Shown: positions 25,699-36,945 of the stretch, in pieces | How positions within the stretch are numbered: the stretch's first letter is position 1 | How the letters are laid out: every line of letters starts with the position of its first letter | From: Tetragonia tetragonoides | Taxonomy: Eukaryota; Streptophyta; Magnoliopsida; Caryophyllales; Aizoaceae | Length of the DNA: 64,000 bases | NCBI GenBank assembly: GCA_038025085.1 | Contig: CM076147.1 | Coordinates: forward strand, 41,042,766 to 41,106,765 | Direction of reading: 5' to 3' | Position numbers and translations under genes: made by a program | The notes under the pieces: model-generated | Told to the model about the DNA's origin: nothing | Databases searched by the model: none | What the model saw: the letters and a program-made list of their open reading frames with translations, nothing else

Positions 25699-26449
25699 GC
25701 AGATAAACTTAGGTTACGTGTGATACAAATGTTTGTTGGAGAACTCCGCTCAACAACTTTCTGAGCAGTGAAGTTCTCCGACATCATGTGCCAGTTCCAT
25801 CTTTGCACTTAGGGACAGAGGGAATAGAAATTTTGTCTGTATATCTAAGCAAGTCTTGTTGGTCTTGATTAACCTACAAGCTAGGTTGCATCTTTGGCCG
25901 AAATTGAGCGTTTACAGTCCCTGATGAGACGTCAGAAATATTGAAGTGTATATAATTATCCTGTTGTAGTATGTGGAGTATGTAGTAGATCACCAAAAAT
26001 GTAGTATTGATGATGGGGAAAATAGGCATGTGTTGTATCTGTGGCCAAATCTGTAGCCATCAATTAGTTTGTTCGAACATGACATATTTGTGTATCTTTA
26101 TAATGTAAATCATCTTCGTCTTCACCATTTCCTTCTCAAAGCTCCAACAATAAATTCTTCTACAATTCTATATAAATTTTTTTCAGGTATTGAAACTTGA
26201 AAGGCTGCATATCTGTTTGCTTTAAATTTGCCTTTTTTTTAGTGTTCTTTTTGTAATAAGTATGTTTACAAGCTCTTGTATGGACTATGGACATGTCTTT
26301 GATTGGCTACTCGAAGTTTACAAGCTCGTTTTGGTTTTCTTGAAATGAGCACAATATAGTTTGTACGAGAATGGCTTTTGTTACCAATACATTTTGAGAT
26401 TTCTTGAACATCTTACTACAATTTAATCATGTACAGAGAAAATGAGAAA
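25699..26449. other. Spacer between convergent myosin and LHCB3 genes
   Basis: The left part is the probable 3' UTR of the myosin gene; AATAAA occurs at 26149-26154. The right part is the probable 3' UTR of LHCB3 on the other strand. The two stop codons are only 751 bp apart, so the transcripts may overlap. Confidence 0.5.
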
Positions 26450-27876
26450 TTATGAGCCCGGCGCAAACTTGGTGGCATAAACCCAGGCATTGTTAGCCAC
26501 AGGGTTATCAAGATGGTCCAAGAGGTTCTCCAAGGGACCTTTTCCAGTCACAATAGCCTGAACAAAGAAACCAAACATGGAGAACATAGCTAGTCTGCCA
26601 TTCTTGATCTCCTTCACCTTAAGCTCGGCGAAGGTGACCGGGTCATCAGCCAGGCCCAATGGGTCAAAGTACTGGCCTCCTGGGTAGAGGTCGTTGCCCT
26701 CTCCAACTCCATCAAGCCCGTTAATGCGAAAGCTCTCGACGAGGCCCATCAGCAACACTTGGGAGCCCAGCACAGCTAGGATACTCTGGGCATGGACTAG
26801 GTTCGGGTTGCCCAAGTAGTCTAGACCACCCTCGGAGAAAATTTGGGCTCCGGCCTTGAACCAAACTGGTTCCTTGAAGTCCACCTTGACCCATTTCTCC
26901 AATACTTCTGGGGTGATGCAACCTAGTGCTCCAAGCATGGCCCAACGTCCATGAATAACCTGAAATTAGTACAAACATATGAGATTTTGGGAAAGGCTTA
27001 TAACCGGAAGCCCACACCGGCCCATACAGACCCACCTCTAGGCCATTGTTTGAGAATTAGTCGCGAGAGGACTCAACAATCCCACACACTGAGGCAGGCC
27101 AGAGGGGGAGGGGGATGCTTCGAGCAGGTCTCGAACCCCTGACCTTGGGCTCTTTGGCAATCCCTTTAACCCCAATGGTGTTACCATTGAGCCACGACCC
27201 CGGGGGGTTTGCTATGTTATATATTGTGTTATCCAACACCTGATTTATTTTTAATTTCTTAAATAAGTAATCACTAAATCTTGTGTGATATAACATATAA
27301 CTCACACTAAAATGGGGCCACTATTGGGATTACTTAGTATGAATTGTGATAATTGTTTCACCTAAAAGTGATTATTGTCTCACAGAAAAAATAACGGAAA
27401 AACCGTTTTGTAGAAGTTTTTGTGATAAGCAATCGATAACAAAAAAAAGTAATACCTCAAGAGCCCTGTTCCTAGCAAAGGCCTCAGGATCGGCAGAGAG
27501 ACCAGCAGTGTCCCATCCATAATCCCCAGGAAATTCACCTGTAAGGTAAGAAGGTGTCTGTGCTGAGAAGGGTCCCAAGTATTTCACTCTGTCTGGTCCA
27601 TACCACAAATCATTCCCCTGTTCATGATCATAAACATAACAACTATTTTAATTATCCAAATAAAATCAACCAAATGGGACAATTTCAGAAAAAATTGAGC
27701 ACCTAAATCTTGTAGACAAACTAATTGAACACCATTCATACATAATAGTATGTACGTACCATGGTGAATTTGCCGGAGCCCATAGGAACAACATCTCTAA
27801 GAGTGTTGCCATTAGTTCCTTTGCCTAGAAAAGGGGTTGGTGTAAGAACAGTGCCAGAGCTTAACATGGTTGCCAT
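26450..27876 (-). CDS. LHCB3: Light-harvesting chlorophyll a/b-binding protein of PSII, LHCB3 type (262 aa)
   Basis: Three exons: 27876-27760, 27617-27456 and 26959-26450, phase 0 at both junctions, 789 nt. A short transit peptide ([18 protein letters not shown]) leads to [18 protein letters not shown], the mature start typical of LHCB3, which lacks the phosphorylatable N-terminal stretch of LHCB1 and LHCB2. Helix B carries the generic LHC motif at the exon 2/3 border (ARNRALEV joined to [12 protein letters not shown]). Helix A has [20 protein letters not shown] nearby and helix C has [19 protein letters not shown]. The end is [18 protein letters not shown]3 is a chloroplast thylakoid protein and a subunit of the M-trimer of LHCII. 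Intron 2 (26960-27455) carries a SINE-like element. The gene is almost certainly nuclear-encoded and light-regulated (family knowledge). Confidence 0.97.
26990..27206 (-). mobile_element. tRNA-derived SINE-like element in LHCB3 intron 2
   Basis: On the minus strand it has an A box TGGCTCAATGG (27194-27184) and a B box GGTTCGAGACC (27137-27127). A GGGTCG head lies a few nt upstream, and GC-rich body sequence runs to about 26990, close to the acceptor site at 26960. It lies in the sense orientation of the gene. No clear target duplication was found. Its body differs from the SINE at 24702-24867, so it is another family. Confidence 0.6.
27340..27425 (-). repeat. Dispersed ATAAGACGG-type repeat, copy in LHCB3 intron 2
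   Basis: AAAGTGATTATTGTCTCAC followed by AAAAACCGTTTTGTAGAAG matches 63255-63350 over about 65 bp. It lies next to the SINE-like element, so most of intron 2 is repeat-derived. Confidence 0.5.
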
Positions 27877-27990
27877 GGTTTTTTGATTGTATCAATGTGC
27901 TAAAAATGCTTCGTATGTGAAAAATTAAGGAGAGATTGGGATGTTGATTTTTTGAAGTAGTAAACTGATGTGGAAGTGGGTAGAACTGAG

Positions 27991-28000
27991 TTATATTTAT
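27991..28000 (-). promoter_or_regulatory. Probable TATA box of LHCB3
   Basis: On the minus strand ATAAATATAA lies about 115-124 nt upstream of the LHCB3 ATG. An inverted CCAAT (AACCAATGAG on the plus strand) is found near 28096-28105. Both fit a plant LHC promoter layout. Confidence 0.5.
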
Positions 28001-29310
28001 GTGTTAAGGAAGTGAGTCCAAGTCCTTGAATATGTGGTCATAAATGAAGATGGTGGCAAGGAAATTTTGTAGTGGGGTTACTAAGGGTTTCTCTCAACCA
28101 ATGAGATGGCTTTAAAAGATATTATGATCTCCCATTATATCCTCCTATCCATGATGTCTCAATCTAAGGTCTCTTGGGAATTTTGTTCTAGATTTTTGGT
28201 GATAAGTTAGCTATTGATTTTAGTTTTTGTGTTGAACATTTATGACTTTTTATTTCAGCAGATCAAAAAATATAAATCTTTATACTGGAAAAATGATAAA
28301 GTTGTTTTTTTTTTATCACAAGATTGAGTCGCTTTACCGTTTTCACATATCGAAAAAGAAGAAACTTGAAAAGATGATCACTCACAATTTATGAGAAAAC
28401 TTGTTGAAAATTTTTTTTTATTATTATTTTTTATTAGAGAACAAATTAAGAGGAAGAAGTTGGGAATTACCACAATTTGTGGTTGTTTTTCCATTTAAGA
28501 GGGGGTATTTCTTTTTTTTGGAAGAAGATAAAAGTAGGTCTTCAATAAAGAACATTAATTGAGTAAGATCTAGCCACTGATTCCCTTTAATTGGGTAAGA
28601 ATAGTAAGATCCTATAAGAAAAAAAAAACACACTCTTCCTGAGTAAGTGGGAAGAGAACACGGAATGCCGCTTAAGATTGGATCCTAGTAGGAAAAATCA
28701 AGCACTTTCAATCCGAATATGAGCCACAAGCTAAGTGGCATTAGGACAATTTGTCGGATAGTGGCACATATGTAAGTTAGTCGTTTTTAGTTTTTTACCA
28801 ACTATTTGCTAGCAATAGATAGGACATTAGGACCTAATAGAGCTAGCTACACATACATCTATGCTATTACGCATATGTAGTGTCGGTTTGCTCCCAGTTG
28901 CATGATTGTAATTTGTATCGTTGGATGTCGACAAATAATGAAGAGGGGATATTGCATATAGATATAGCCCAGCTTGAAAATGAGTTCTCAAACACCGCCC
29001 ATTAATTATGGATTCTCGCTCATGTATGATATTTTATCAATCATCATAACTTCATAATGAACTTTGGAGTGGGTAGTGAAGTGACATATTCTGCATTTGT
29101 TTTCAATAATGACCAGGATTTAAGGCCTAGAGTTTTGCAGCCACAGTGATTGGTATACACTCAATGTAATATACACAAGCTTGTCTTGTGTTTATCTCTC
29201 TCCTTCCCCTTGGGCCTCTTTGGATTTCATGCGGGTAGTATGAGTATTTGGGAGAGGAGAGAGATAGACACAAGACACACTTGTGTATACTACACATGGT
29301 GTAAATAGGG
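28001..29310. other. LHCB3 upstream region and spacer
   Basis: Promoter-proximal DNA of LHCB3, then AT-rich spacer. It contains the truncated minisatellite copy at 28556-28661. No gene seen. Confidence 0.5.
28556..28661. repeat. Truncated copy of the TIR-bounded CACTGATT minisatellite
   Basis: Units GAGTAAGATCTAGCCACTGA and TTTAATTGGGTAAGAA, ending in TAAGTGGGAAGAGAACAC, which is the right-hand terminal sequence of the elements at 9222-9534 and 30930-31214. The left terminus is missing. Confidence 0.55.
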
Positions 29311-29875
29311 ATGGCAATGAATCGAATTCGGATCGGATTATGCTAAATCCGAATCCGCTCCGAATACTAAACGGATTCTAAAATCACCTCCGAATCCGAA
29401 TAACCTCCGATTAGAGAGGATCCGAATCCGAAACTATTCGGAGTCAGTAACCTCCGAATCCGATCCAAATCCGATCCGTTTACTCGATTTACTTCCAATT
29501 TTTTTCATTCAAATGTGAACATATATAAGATAATACTAAATAGCTAATTGCTAATTCAACAAAAATAAATATAGCATATATATATTAAGGATCTAAGATA
29601 CAAACAAAGGTGAACATATATACTTAATTCAAATATATTAAGGATGTAGTGCTCTTTTTTTTAAAAAATATTAAAAATAATTTGATATTGGGATCGGATT
29701 CGGAGGTGGATCGGATTTTCGGATTTCACACATCCGAATCCGCTTCGAATCCGAATCCGATTCGGAGTTTTCTAATCGGATTCGGACTCGGATTTTTTTT
29801 TTATTTGGATTCGGTTCGGATTTTTTTGATCTAAACGGATCGGATTCGGATCGGGTTCGGACTTGATTGCTGTAA
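29311..29875. repeat. Bipolar CGGATTCGGAT repeat in inverted arrangement
   Basis: The left part (29317-29485) is made of AATCCGAATCCG words and the right part (29690-29860) of the complementary CGGATTCGGAT words, separated by about 200 bp of AT-rich DNA. The outer ends are imperfect inverted repeats (GGCAATGAATCGAATTCGG, and near the other end TCCGAAC..AATC..GC in complement). The RNA or single strand could fold into a long hairpin. It looks like a non-coding mobile element. Confidence 0.6.
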
Positions 29876-30929
29876 AGCTAGCTTTTTCTTGCAGCGAGAG
29901 GTTGGAGGAAATGTGGACCTGCAATTTCAAATGCTTAGCTTGGCTTGACTACTTGAGGGGACTTCAGCGTACTGGATGGTTGAGCTAGTGAGGGGGGGGG
30001 GGGGGGGGCAATTTAACCTTTGGGGGAAAATAATGCCAATTGCAATCACTATTTACATATTATCATTGATTTAATCCTATAAATTAAATTGTACCATTAT
30101 AAGTGATGCTAATTAGCTGTACACTGGGAAAAAAAATCTATTTAGATTAATTGCCAAGGTACGTAGACGCATATATCGACAAGGTTACAAAGGGTTCCCC
30201 TTCACACACAAAAAATAAAAATAAATATAAAGAGTTGAAAGAAATGTTACTTTTGAAAAAAAGACGTGCTACTCGGCCTAGTTCATTTTAAACACTTTTG
30301 ATTGTGGAGAAAATAGTGTTACTTTTTCGACAAAGACTTTTACGATATGAATGAAAAATGTTACTTTGAACGACCGTCTCACCATGAGAGACTCTTTTAC
30401 TACGAGTAATAAGTTTGAGTAAAATGCATATAGTCATTTACATGTACAAATTTGAAGTGTCTTTCTATATGAAAATTATGAGTTTCCATTTCAAACTAAA
30501 CTTAGTGAAGAGAAGAAGTTCAATCTAATTCTAACCTATAGCATATTAAGCAAGGTCATATCCTAAGATTAAATAGCAATATGATAGGAGTAATTCACTA
30601 AAACTAAATATTAGAGTCATCTACAATTCCAGATTAATTTGTTATTGTGGAACACTCAACTTACATATTAATCTAATAGTACCATACATGAAGTTCACTC
30701 ACATGAATCAAACATGGCCTACATATTATCTAAGGGAACATGACAACCCAGACTAGCTATTGGGCCCAGTCCAAAACAAGTGCACATGTATATCATGTGG
30801 TAGTCTACTTTAGCTGTAGTTGAGGGAAACACAACACAACACAATCAGGTCTTCTCTTCATGTAAAAGAGGAACAAGTATAGTACAGTACCCAAGCTGAA
30901 GGAACAAGTATATAATGTACTTGTTAGAT
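29876..30929. other. AT-rich spacer with a poly-G tract
   Basis: No gene seen. It contains a run of about 17 G (29992-30008) and, around 30240-30405, fragments resembling the dispersed GACCGTCTCACCATGAGAGAC repeat also found at 60660-60805. Confidence 0.4.
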
Positions 30930-31214
30930 TCGGGTGTGTTCTTACTACTGATTCTTACTGATTGAGTAATGTCTTGTCACTGATTCTTACTGATTGTGTA
31001 AGGTCTTATACCTCTAATTTTCACTGATTTGGTAAGGTCGTGTCACTGAATCCACTGATTCAATAAGGCCCTTTCACTAAGGCCCTTTCACTAATTCTGT
31101 GAGAATAGATGTATCCTTTTCTACTGATTCCCACTAATATAATTGGGTCATGTCCTGCCACTAATTTTCACTAATTGGCTAAGGTTTAATAAGTGAAAAA
31201 GAACACACACCCGA
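30930..31214. repeat. Second TIR-bounded CACTGATT minisatellite
   Basis: The left end TCGGGTGTGTTCTT (30930-30943) and right end AAGAACACACACCCGA are inverted repeats differing by one GT dinucleotide. The interior is a tandem array of the TTCTTACTGATTGnGTAA / TCTTGTCACTGA unit shared with 9222-9534. Confidence 0.7.
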
Positions 31215-31413
31215 GTGTATAATAACAATATTATTAGCGGTAGGTTACCATTTAAACTTGTACGAGTAATAATGCAACATGTCAACTCAACCCTAGTACA
31301 TACGTAACAGCAGAATTAATGGTGATGGCTAATGATTTTGATCATAAGAATTGTGATTGAGATGTACTCACTAGCTAGTCACAACATTTGCATTTGCGTC
31401 TATATGACTCTTA

Positions 31414-31685
31414 GGCTCCGTTTGATTCACCTGGATAAAACTGATCTGAACTTAACTTAACTGAACTGAATTGATTTTTTAAACTTAACCGTTAACCATT
31501 TAAAATTCGTCCAAACATAGTCAATATTGGACTCATTTGAAAGTATGCTTTGAGATCTTTCCGATGACATAATTATCATCATGAAATTATTTCGGAATAG
31601 AAAGTTATATGAGTGCTAAAGTTATGCATGAACTGAACTGAACTGAACTGAATTTAAGTAAAATTAAGGTGAACCAAACAAAGCC
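31414..31685. mobile_element. MITE-like element with 19-bp imperfect TIRs
   Basis: It starts GGCTCCGTTTGATTCACCT and ends AGGTGAACCAAACAAAGCC, which are imperfect inverted repeats. The interior has several TGAACTGAACTGAA words. Left flank TTA and right flank ATA are close to the three-base duplication of PIF/Harbinger elements but not identical. A degenerate relative lies at 36245-36430. Confidence 0.6.
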
Positions 31686-31873
31686 ATAGTCTCTCATCTA
31701 ATCTAAAATGTATCTGATCTATAGGCTAAGATAGGTAAAGTATGTTACTCACGGTCACGGATATGGAAAGACTGCGACTTGAGCGGTTGACATTGTTTTC
31801 AGTACAAGATGTTTGTTGTTATTCTCCAATGCCACTAGTATTTTACACACGAGACAATTAGCAGAGTTTTTAG

Positions 31874-31909
<36 letters not shown>

Positions 31910-33088
31910 TTAAATGCACATGTGTGGGCATGGAAGGGTCATGGGACTTTAATCAGAAAAGAGGGGATTGGCATGGGTCAGTCACTTCATTTTGAAAAGG
32001 AATCTAATCTAATCTTTTCTTTTTTTTTCCTTTTCTTTTGATGGGTTTTTTGGCTTTTGGAAAGAGATGAATGAAATTAGAAGGTGATGAGATGAGAGAT
32101 GAGAGATGAGAGATGAGAGATGAGAGATGAGAGATGAGAGATGAGAGACGACAGCCGTATCTTTTGGTGGGACTTGCACTAAAGCTTCTCTTTCTTCTTT
32201 CTTGTCCCTTTGTTTCCTTTTTTTTTTTTTTTTTTTTTTTTGAGGGACTCCCTTTGTTTCCTACTTGCTCTCTAATCCATCACTCTCTCTCTCCTTTCCC
32301 CTCTACCTTCTACGCCAATGCTCTTTCGCTCTCTTCCAACCTATCTTTTGCTTAGCCATAAATGTCACATTTCTTAGGTGTTGAAGAATGGTAAGTGGTT
32401 ATAAATCTAGCTAATATGCATATCTGTGTGATGTACGGGATATTTCAATTTTTTTGAATTTTTATTTTTTATTTTTAAATTTAATGTTTTCTGATGGGTT
32501 GTCTTGCTTCTAACTTTGTTGTAAAAAATTTCTTTTTCTTTTTTGGTGCTAATTTTGTGATTATCAAGTAAATAATTTTTTTTTTAATAGGAGAAGTAAA
32601 TAATAAAACTAAAACAACACCAATGCGAGATTTGAAAAAGGTTCATCTGTAGCCGACTCTTAATTTGTTTAGGGCAAAAATTAAAATGTTTGGGAGGTGG
32701 AGTTGTCCTCAAATCATGGTAATAGTCATTCACTGGTCATGTATTAGCCTTTGACGAAAAAAAAGAAGCCATTCATTAGCTTGTGGTGCCTCTATAAAAG
32801 TTAGAGGTATCTACCCCTAAATGACATTGTTTGTTGCATTATAGTTCTACTTATTATGATTGTATGACTGAGGGTTTAGAAAACGATTAATAACCTTTTA
32901 TTAACAAACTTGAGAATACTCTATTAAACAGTTCTTCTACCAAAGCTATAATCATAATACACAATGGATCGAAATGAACTAAGTACATCAAAATTTATTG
33001 AAACAAAATCTAGGTGGTCCATGTCCCATGTGCCATGACCCGGTGCCCAGCGAGTGCCATGTCCCAGCGCCCATGTCCCATGTACCAT
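31686..33088. other. Spacer with simple repeats
   Basis: No gene supported. It contains a GA run (31876-31899), a 7-bp tandem repeat (32087-32147) and a poly-T tract (about 32219-32241). The CCATGTCCCATG words near 33015-33085 lead into the satellite-like block. Confidence 0.4.
32087..32147. repeat. 7-bp tandem repeat (GATGAGA)n
   Basis: About eight to nine nearly perfect heptamer units. Confidence 0.85.
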
Positions 33089-34335
33089 GGGTGAAATCGG
33101 AGTTTGGGGACCCGGATGACCGTCCCGAGACACCGGATGTACTCTAGAGTTACGATAGAGCCTTTGAAGAAGTTTGGGCAAAAAGGGAAACTGGGCCGCA
33201 GGATCACAGGCTAATCCATGTTTTTGGGCTTTCGGGAGGCCTTAGAACGAAGGTGAATATTTTCGTACTACATTATACGAGACACTCTTAGGGAACATAA
33301 GAAGCCTCCAATATCCGTTATCGGGTCCCTGATAGGCTTGTAAGGGCGTTTTTACGATACATCAATATGTAAATGATGAAACGCTGAAGGCATGAGTGAT
33401 ATTGAAGTCCGGGGGATCAGGATGACACTCTGGGACACCCATGGTCCTTTAGGGTCATCATAGACCCCCCGGAGAATTTTGGGCAAAAATGTAACCCGGG
33501 CACCCGGAAGCCGAAAATGAAGGCTATAATCCACCTTTTTTGGGCTTCCGGGAGGCCCCGTAACGAAGGTGGGTGTTTTTGCACCACATCTCACGGAACA
33601 CCCCTAGGCAACATGAGAGGCCCTCATGGTTTCTTATCTAGTCCCTAATAGGCTTGGAAGGGCGTTTTTACGGGACACTAGTGTAATAGCTGGAACACCA
33701 AAGGCATGGGTGATGTGGAAGTTCAGGGATCCGGATGACCCTCCCGGGCCACCGAGCGTACTCTAGGGTCATTATAGAACCTCCGGTGGGCAAAAATGAC
33801 ACCCGGGCCCCGAAAAGACAAAAAGAAGGCTATAATCCACGTTTTTTGGGCTTCCAAGAGGCCCCAGAACGAACTGGATATTGTCACACCACATCGCACC
33901 GAACACCCCTAACTCCCTAAGGGACATGAGAGGCCCTCGGGGTTGCTTATCTGGTTCCTGATAGGATTGGAAGTGCGTTTTACTGAACACTTGTGTAAGA
34001 GTGGGAACACCAAAGACATGGATGATATCGAAGTCCGGGGATCCGGATGACCCTCCTGGAGCACCGAGGGTCCTCTAGGATCATGATATACGCCTCAGAT
34101 AAGTTTGGTAAAAAATGACACCCGAGCCCCGAGAATCCGAAAACGAAGGCTATAATCCACGTTTTTTGAGCTTCCGGGAGGCCCTGGAACGAAGGTGGTT
34201 ATTTTCACACCACATTGCACGGGACAATCTTAGGGGACATGGGAGGCCCTCGGGGTTGGTTATCAGGTCCTTAGTTAGGCTTGGAAAGGCTTCTTACTGG
34301 ACATCGGTGGCTAATCCACGGTTTTTTGGTACCGA
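33089..34335. repeat. Tandem array of ~313-bp satellite-like units, about four copies
   Basis: Landmark GGGCTTCCGGGAGGCC and variants recur at 33226, 33542, 33848 and 34168 (spacings 316, 306 and 320 bp). TCCGGGGATCCGGATGACC, AGGCTATAATCCACGTTTTTT and AGGCCCTCGGGGTTG recur in the same order in each unit. The last unit breaks off near 34335. The array is clearly more GC-rich than its surroundings. Open frames across it are a by-product of composition. I do not recognise it as any gene. Confidence 0.85.
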
Positions 34336-34980
34336 GCATGATTTCCCACCACCTCGTGCAATCAAACCTACCCCCAAGCCCTCTTTATTATTATAGTGTG
34401 GTCTCATAATTTTTCCCAATTTTTAAACTGATTTCTATATTTCTATATTTTTTTTTCTTTTTTATACTTTTTCTCTTTTCAGTGTAATTTTTAATTAAAA
34501 ATTAAATTAAATAGTTTTAAACATTCAAGTTGGTATAGCGGTTCAGAGAACACAATGTAAAGCAATATATGGTACTAAGGTTAATGAATTTGGAGGGGTT
34601 ATCTTGCAAAGAGAGGAGGTGTAGATACCAAAATCATATTAGCAATCGCAAAGAGAAATACAAAGAACCGTACCAAAATTGAGCGAGATTGGTTGTACAC
34701 GATGCCGGAAAGATTGCGGACGATGACAATGAGATCCAGATACGAACGTTGAACATATGGGAAGGTAGGTAATGAATTGATGGTGTGTGATTCCATCATC
34801 TATTTATGAGAAAGGAATGAGTGTTTTTTTTTTTTTTTTTTTTTTTTGCTCATCACAATGAGAGATAAATTAGCTACTACTCTATTTATTGGATTTGTAA
34901 CGTCTGACAACTTGTGAGAATGAAGGGAAGGGGATGAAAGAGTCATTAAATTCCATTATGTTTTTGTAACGACCGATTGT

Positions 34981-35016
<36 letters not shown>

Positions 35017-35437
35017 ACTGGTCATGAGTCACATGATACATTATAAGTAAATTGACACGTCATTCGACAATGCAGCAGCTGATGTGGCGAGCTCTGATTT
35101 AATTTAATCATTGCATTTAAATCTAATTAAATAGATTTAGTTTAAAAAAAAAAGGAAAAATAAAAAGTGATGTGATTTAAGTAAGAATAAATCATTAGAT
35201 TATTTCGAACGGTCCAGAATATACAAATACTTACCTGGAGGTAAGAAAAACAAACGAGTCTTCCACCTGTCCATAATCAAATATGATAGGTTCATACAAA
35301 CTCACACCTATTTGGGAGATAAAAGGGAATACATTTTTAACCAATTGAATAGCATGAAGAAGAAAAAAAACAAAAAAGAAGAAGTGATAGATAGATTAGA
35401 GCTTGTTAATCCAAATTTAACTTCCCAATTGATTGTA
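34336..35437. other. Spacer
   Basis: AT-rich DNA with a poly-T tract (34827-34848) and a CT microsatellite (34988-35015). No gene supported. Confidence 0.45.
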
Positions 35438-35917
35438 CAGTAGAACCTCTATAAATTAATACTCGATAAATTAATAATCTCTCTAAGATAATAATTTTGC
35501 TCGGTCCCGACTTGGACCTAGCGTCTAAATTAATAATTTCGATAAAATAATAAAATAATAATTTTTCAGAAGATCCTCATATAAATTTAAGGTCCCGTCA
35601 AAAGTATAAATTAATAACTATAAAAAAAATTACAAATATAACTAGGACAAATTAGTTAAGTATGACAATGTTGTTTGCTTTCTATTAAAATTTAAATCTA
35701 GTTGCATTTCATTTCTAACTATTCTTACAATCTTACTGCATCCAAAAGTTCTGGTGTTGCATTCTCATACCTCAACAAAAAATTGGGAAGAGTTGTCGTC
35801 CCTCTAAGTACTTCTTTTGAGTAATTGGTTGCAAGGTATTGTACTATCTTCAATATCTCCCATAATAGGATTTTCAACCCCGCTAGCTACAATTTCTTCT
35901 GAACATTGAACCTTCTG

Positions 35918-35984
<67 letters not shown>

Positions 35985-36180
35985 CATCTTCACCCAGATA
36001 ATAGGTAATTGACATCCATATCCTTTTTATATGTATTATGTATTAAGAATAATGCAGGTTCGTTATTCCGAGACAATTCTCTTTAAATTAATAAATTATT
36101 AATTTATCATTTAAATAATATCTCTCTAAATTAATAAAATTGCGCGGTCCCAACATTATTAATTTATAGAGGTTTTACTG
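35438..36180. mobile_element. Emigrant/Lemi1-like (pogo, Tc1/mariner) non-autonomous element
   Basis: The left end reads CAGTAGAACCTCTATAAATT and the right end in complement reads CAGTAAAACCTCTATAAATT; TA is present on both outer sides. These ends match what I know of plant pogo-like Emigrant/Lemi1 elements, which duplicate TA. Subterminal TTAATAATnT words are repeated on both sides. The 743-bp interior has no transposase frame and holds an AC microsatellite (35919-35983). Confidence 0.8.
35919..35983. repeat. (AC)n microsatellite, about 32 units
   Basis: A pure AC run of about 65 bp inside the pogo-like element. Confidence 0.95.
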
Positions 36181-36244
36181 TAGCACACTTTATAATAAAC
36201 AAAAAAGGTTAGTTCTATTGTAAAGTTCTGTTCTTTTCATTTGT

Positions 36245-36430
36245 AATAAAATTTGAACTTAACTGAACTGAATTAATCTGAACTTGACCTTTAATTTTAG
36301 TGCATGAAAGTAAGCTTTGCAACCTTTTTAATGACATAAGTATCATCATGAATTTATTTTAAAAAAGAAAAAAAATCTATCTAAGTCATATACATGAACC
36401 GAAATGAAATTAAGATGAGTAGAAGAGAGC
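36245..36430. repeat. Degenerate relative of the 31414-31685 MITE
   Basis: It shares GAACTTAACTGAACTGAATT and ATGACATAAGTATCATCATGA with that element in the same order. The termini are lost or mutated. Confidence 0.5.
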
Positions 36431-36654
36431 CTAATATTGCATCCACTTGATGAATTCATGGTTTTATTGCTTTAGAATATAACTTGTTGAATTGGCAGTC
36501 CACTCACAATCAAAATGATCTTCCTCCATCATTTACCACTAGCTCTAATTACGTCAGAGTTTCTATTGATTATTACTAATTTTAATCGTAAAGAATGGAG
36601 ATAATACTTTCTGATAAGTTTCATTTTGAGGGTCTTCATTGACATAATTAGTGA

Positions 36655-36945
36655 CTAGGGTTGTTCATCGTCCAGTCCAAATCGAACTTTTGGTCTGGAC
36701 CGGATTGATCCAGTCAAGATTGGACCGGACAAGATCGATCGTGCTTTTGGACCGAGTAAACCAGGTTATGGTCCAATTCGGTACGGTCTGGACCAGTTGA
36801 GTGAATAACGTGAATGGAATAAGACCAATCCACCGACTCTTTTTTCAAAACCGGTTAGGTCCAAAATCGAATATGTCTAGTCCGGATGAAGATCGGTCGT
36901 AAATGGTTCGGTCTGCCCCGGTTCTGGACAAGTAAACAACCCTAT
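36655..36945. repeat. GGTCCGGACC-type degenerate repeat with inverted ends
   Basis: It starts TAGGGTTGTTCATCGTCC, and in complement the other end reads TAGGGTTGTTTACTTGTCC. The interior consists of variants of GGACCGGA, TGGTCCAATTCGG and GGTCTGGACC. Same class as 29311-29875. Confidence 0.55.

Noticed and set aside
33010..34396. Several 60-93 codon open frames on both strands within 33-34.4 kb
   Set aside because: They lie in the GC-rich tandem array, recur once per unit with shifted frames and have no domain; they are composition artefacts.
35919..35983. Repeat array considered as CRISPR-like or regulatory
   Set aside because: It is a plain AC microsatellite; there are no spacers, and CRISPR arrays are not expected in plant nuclear DNA.
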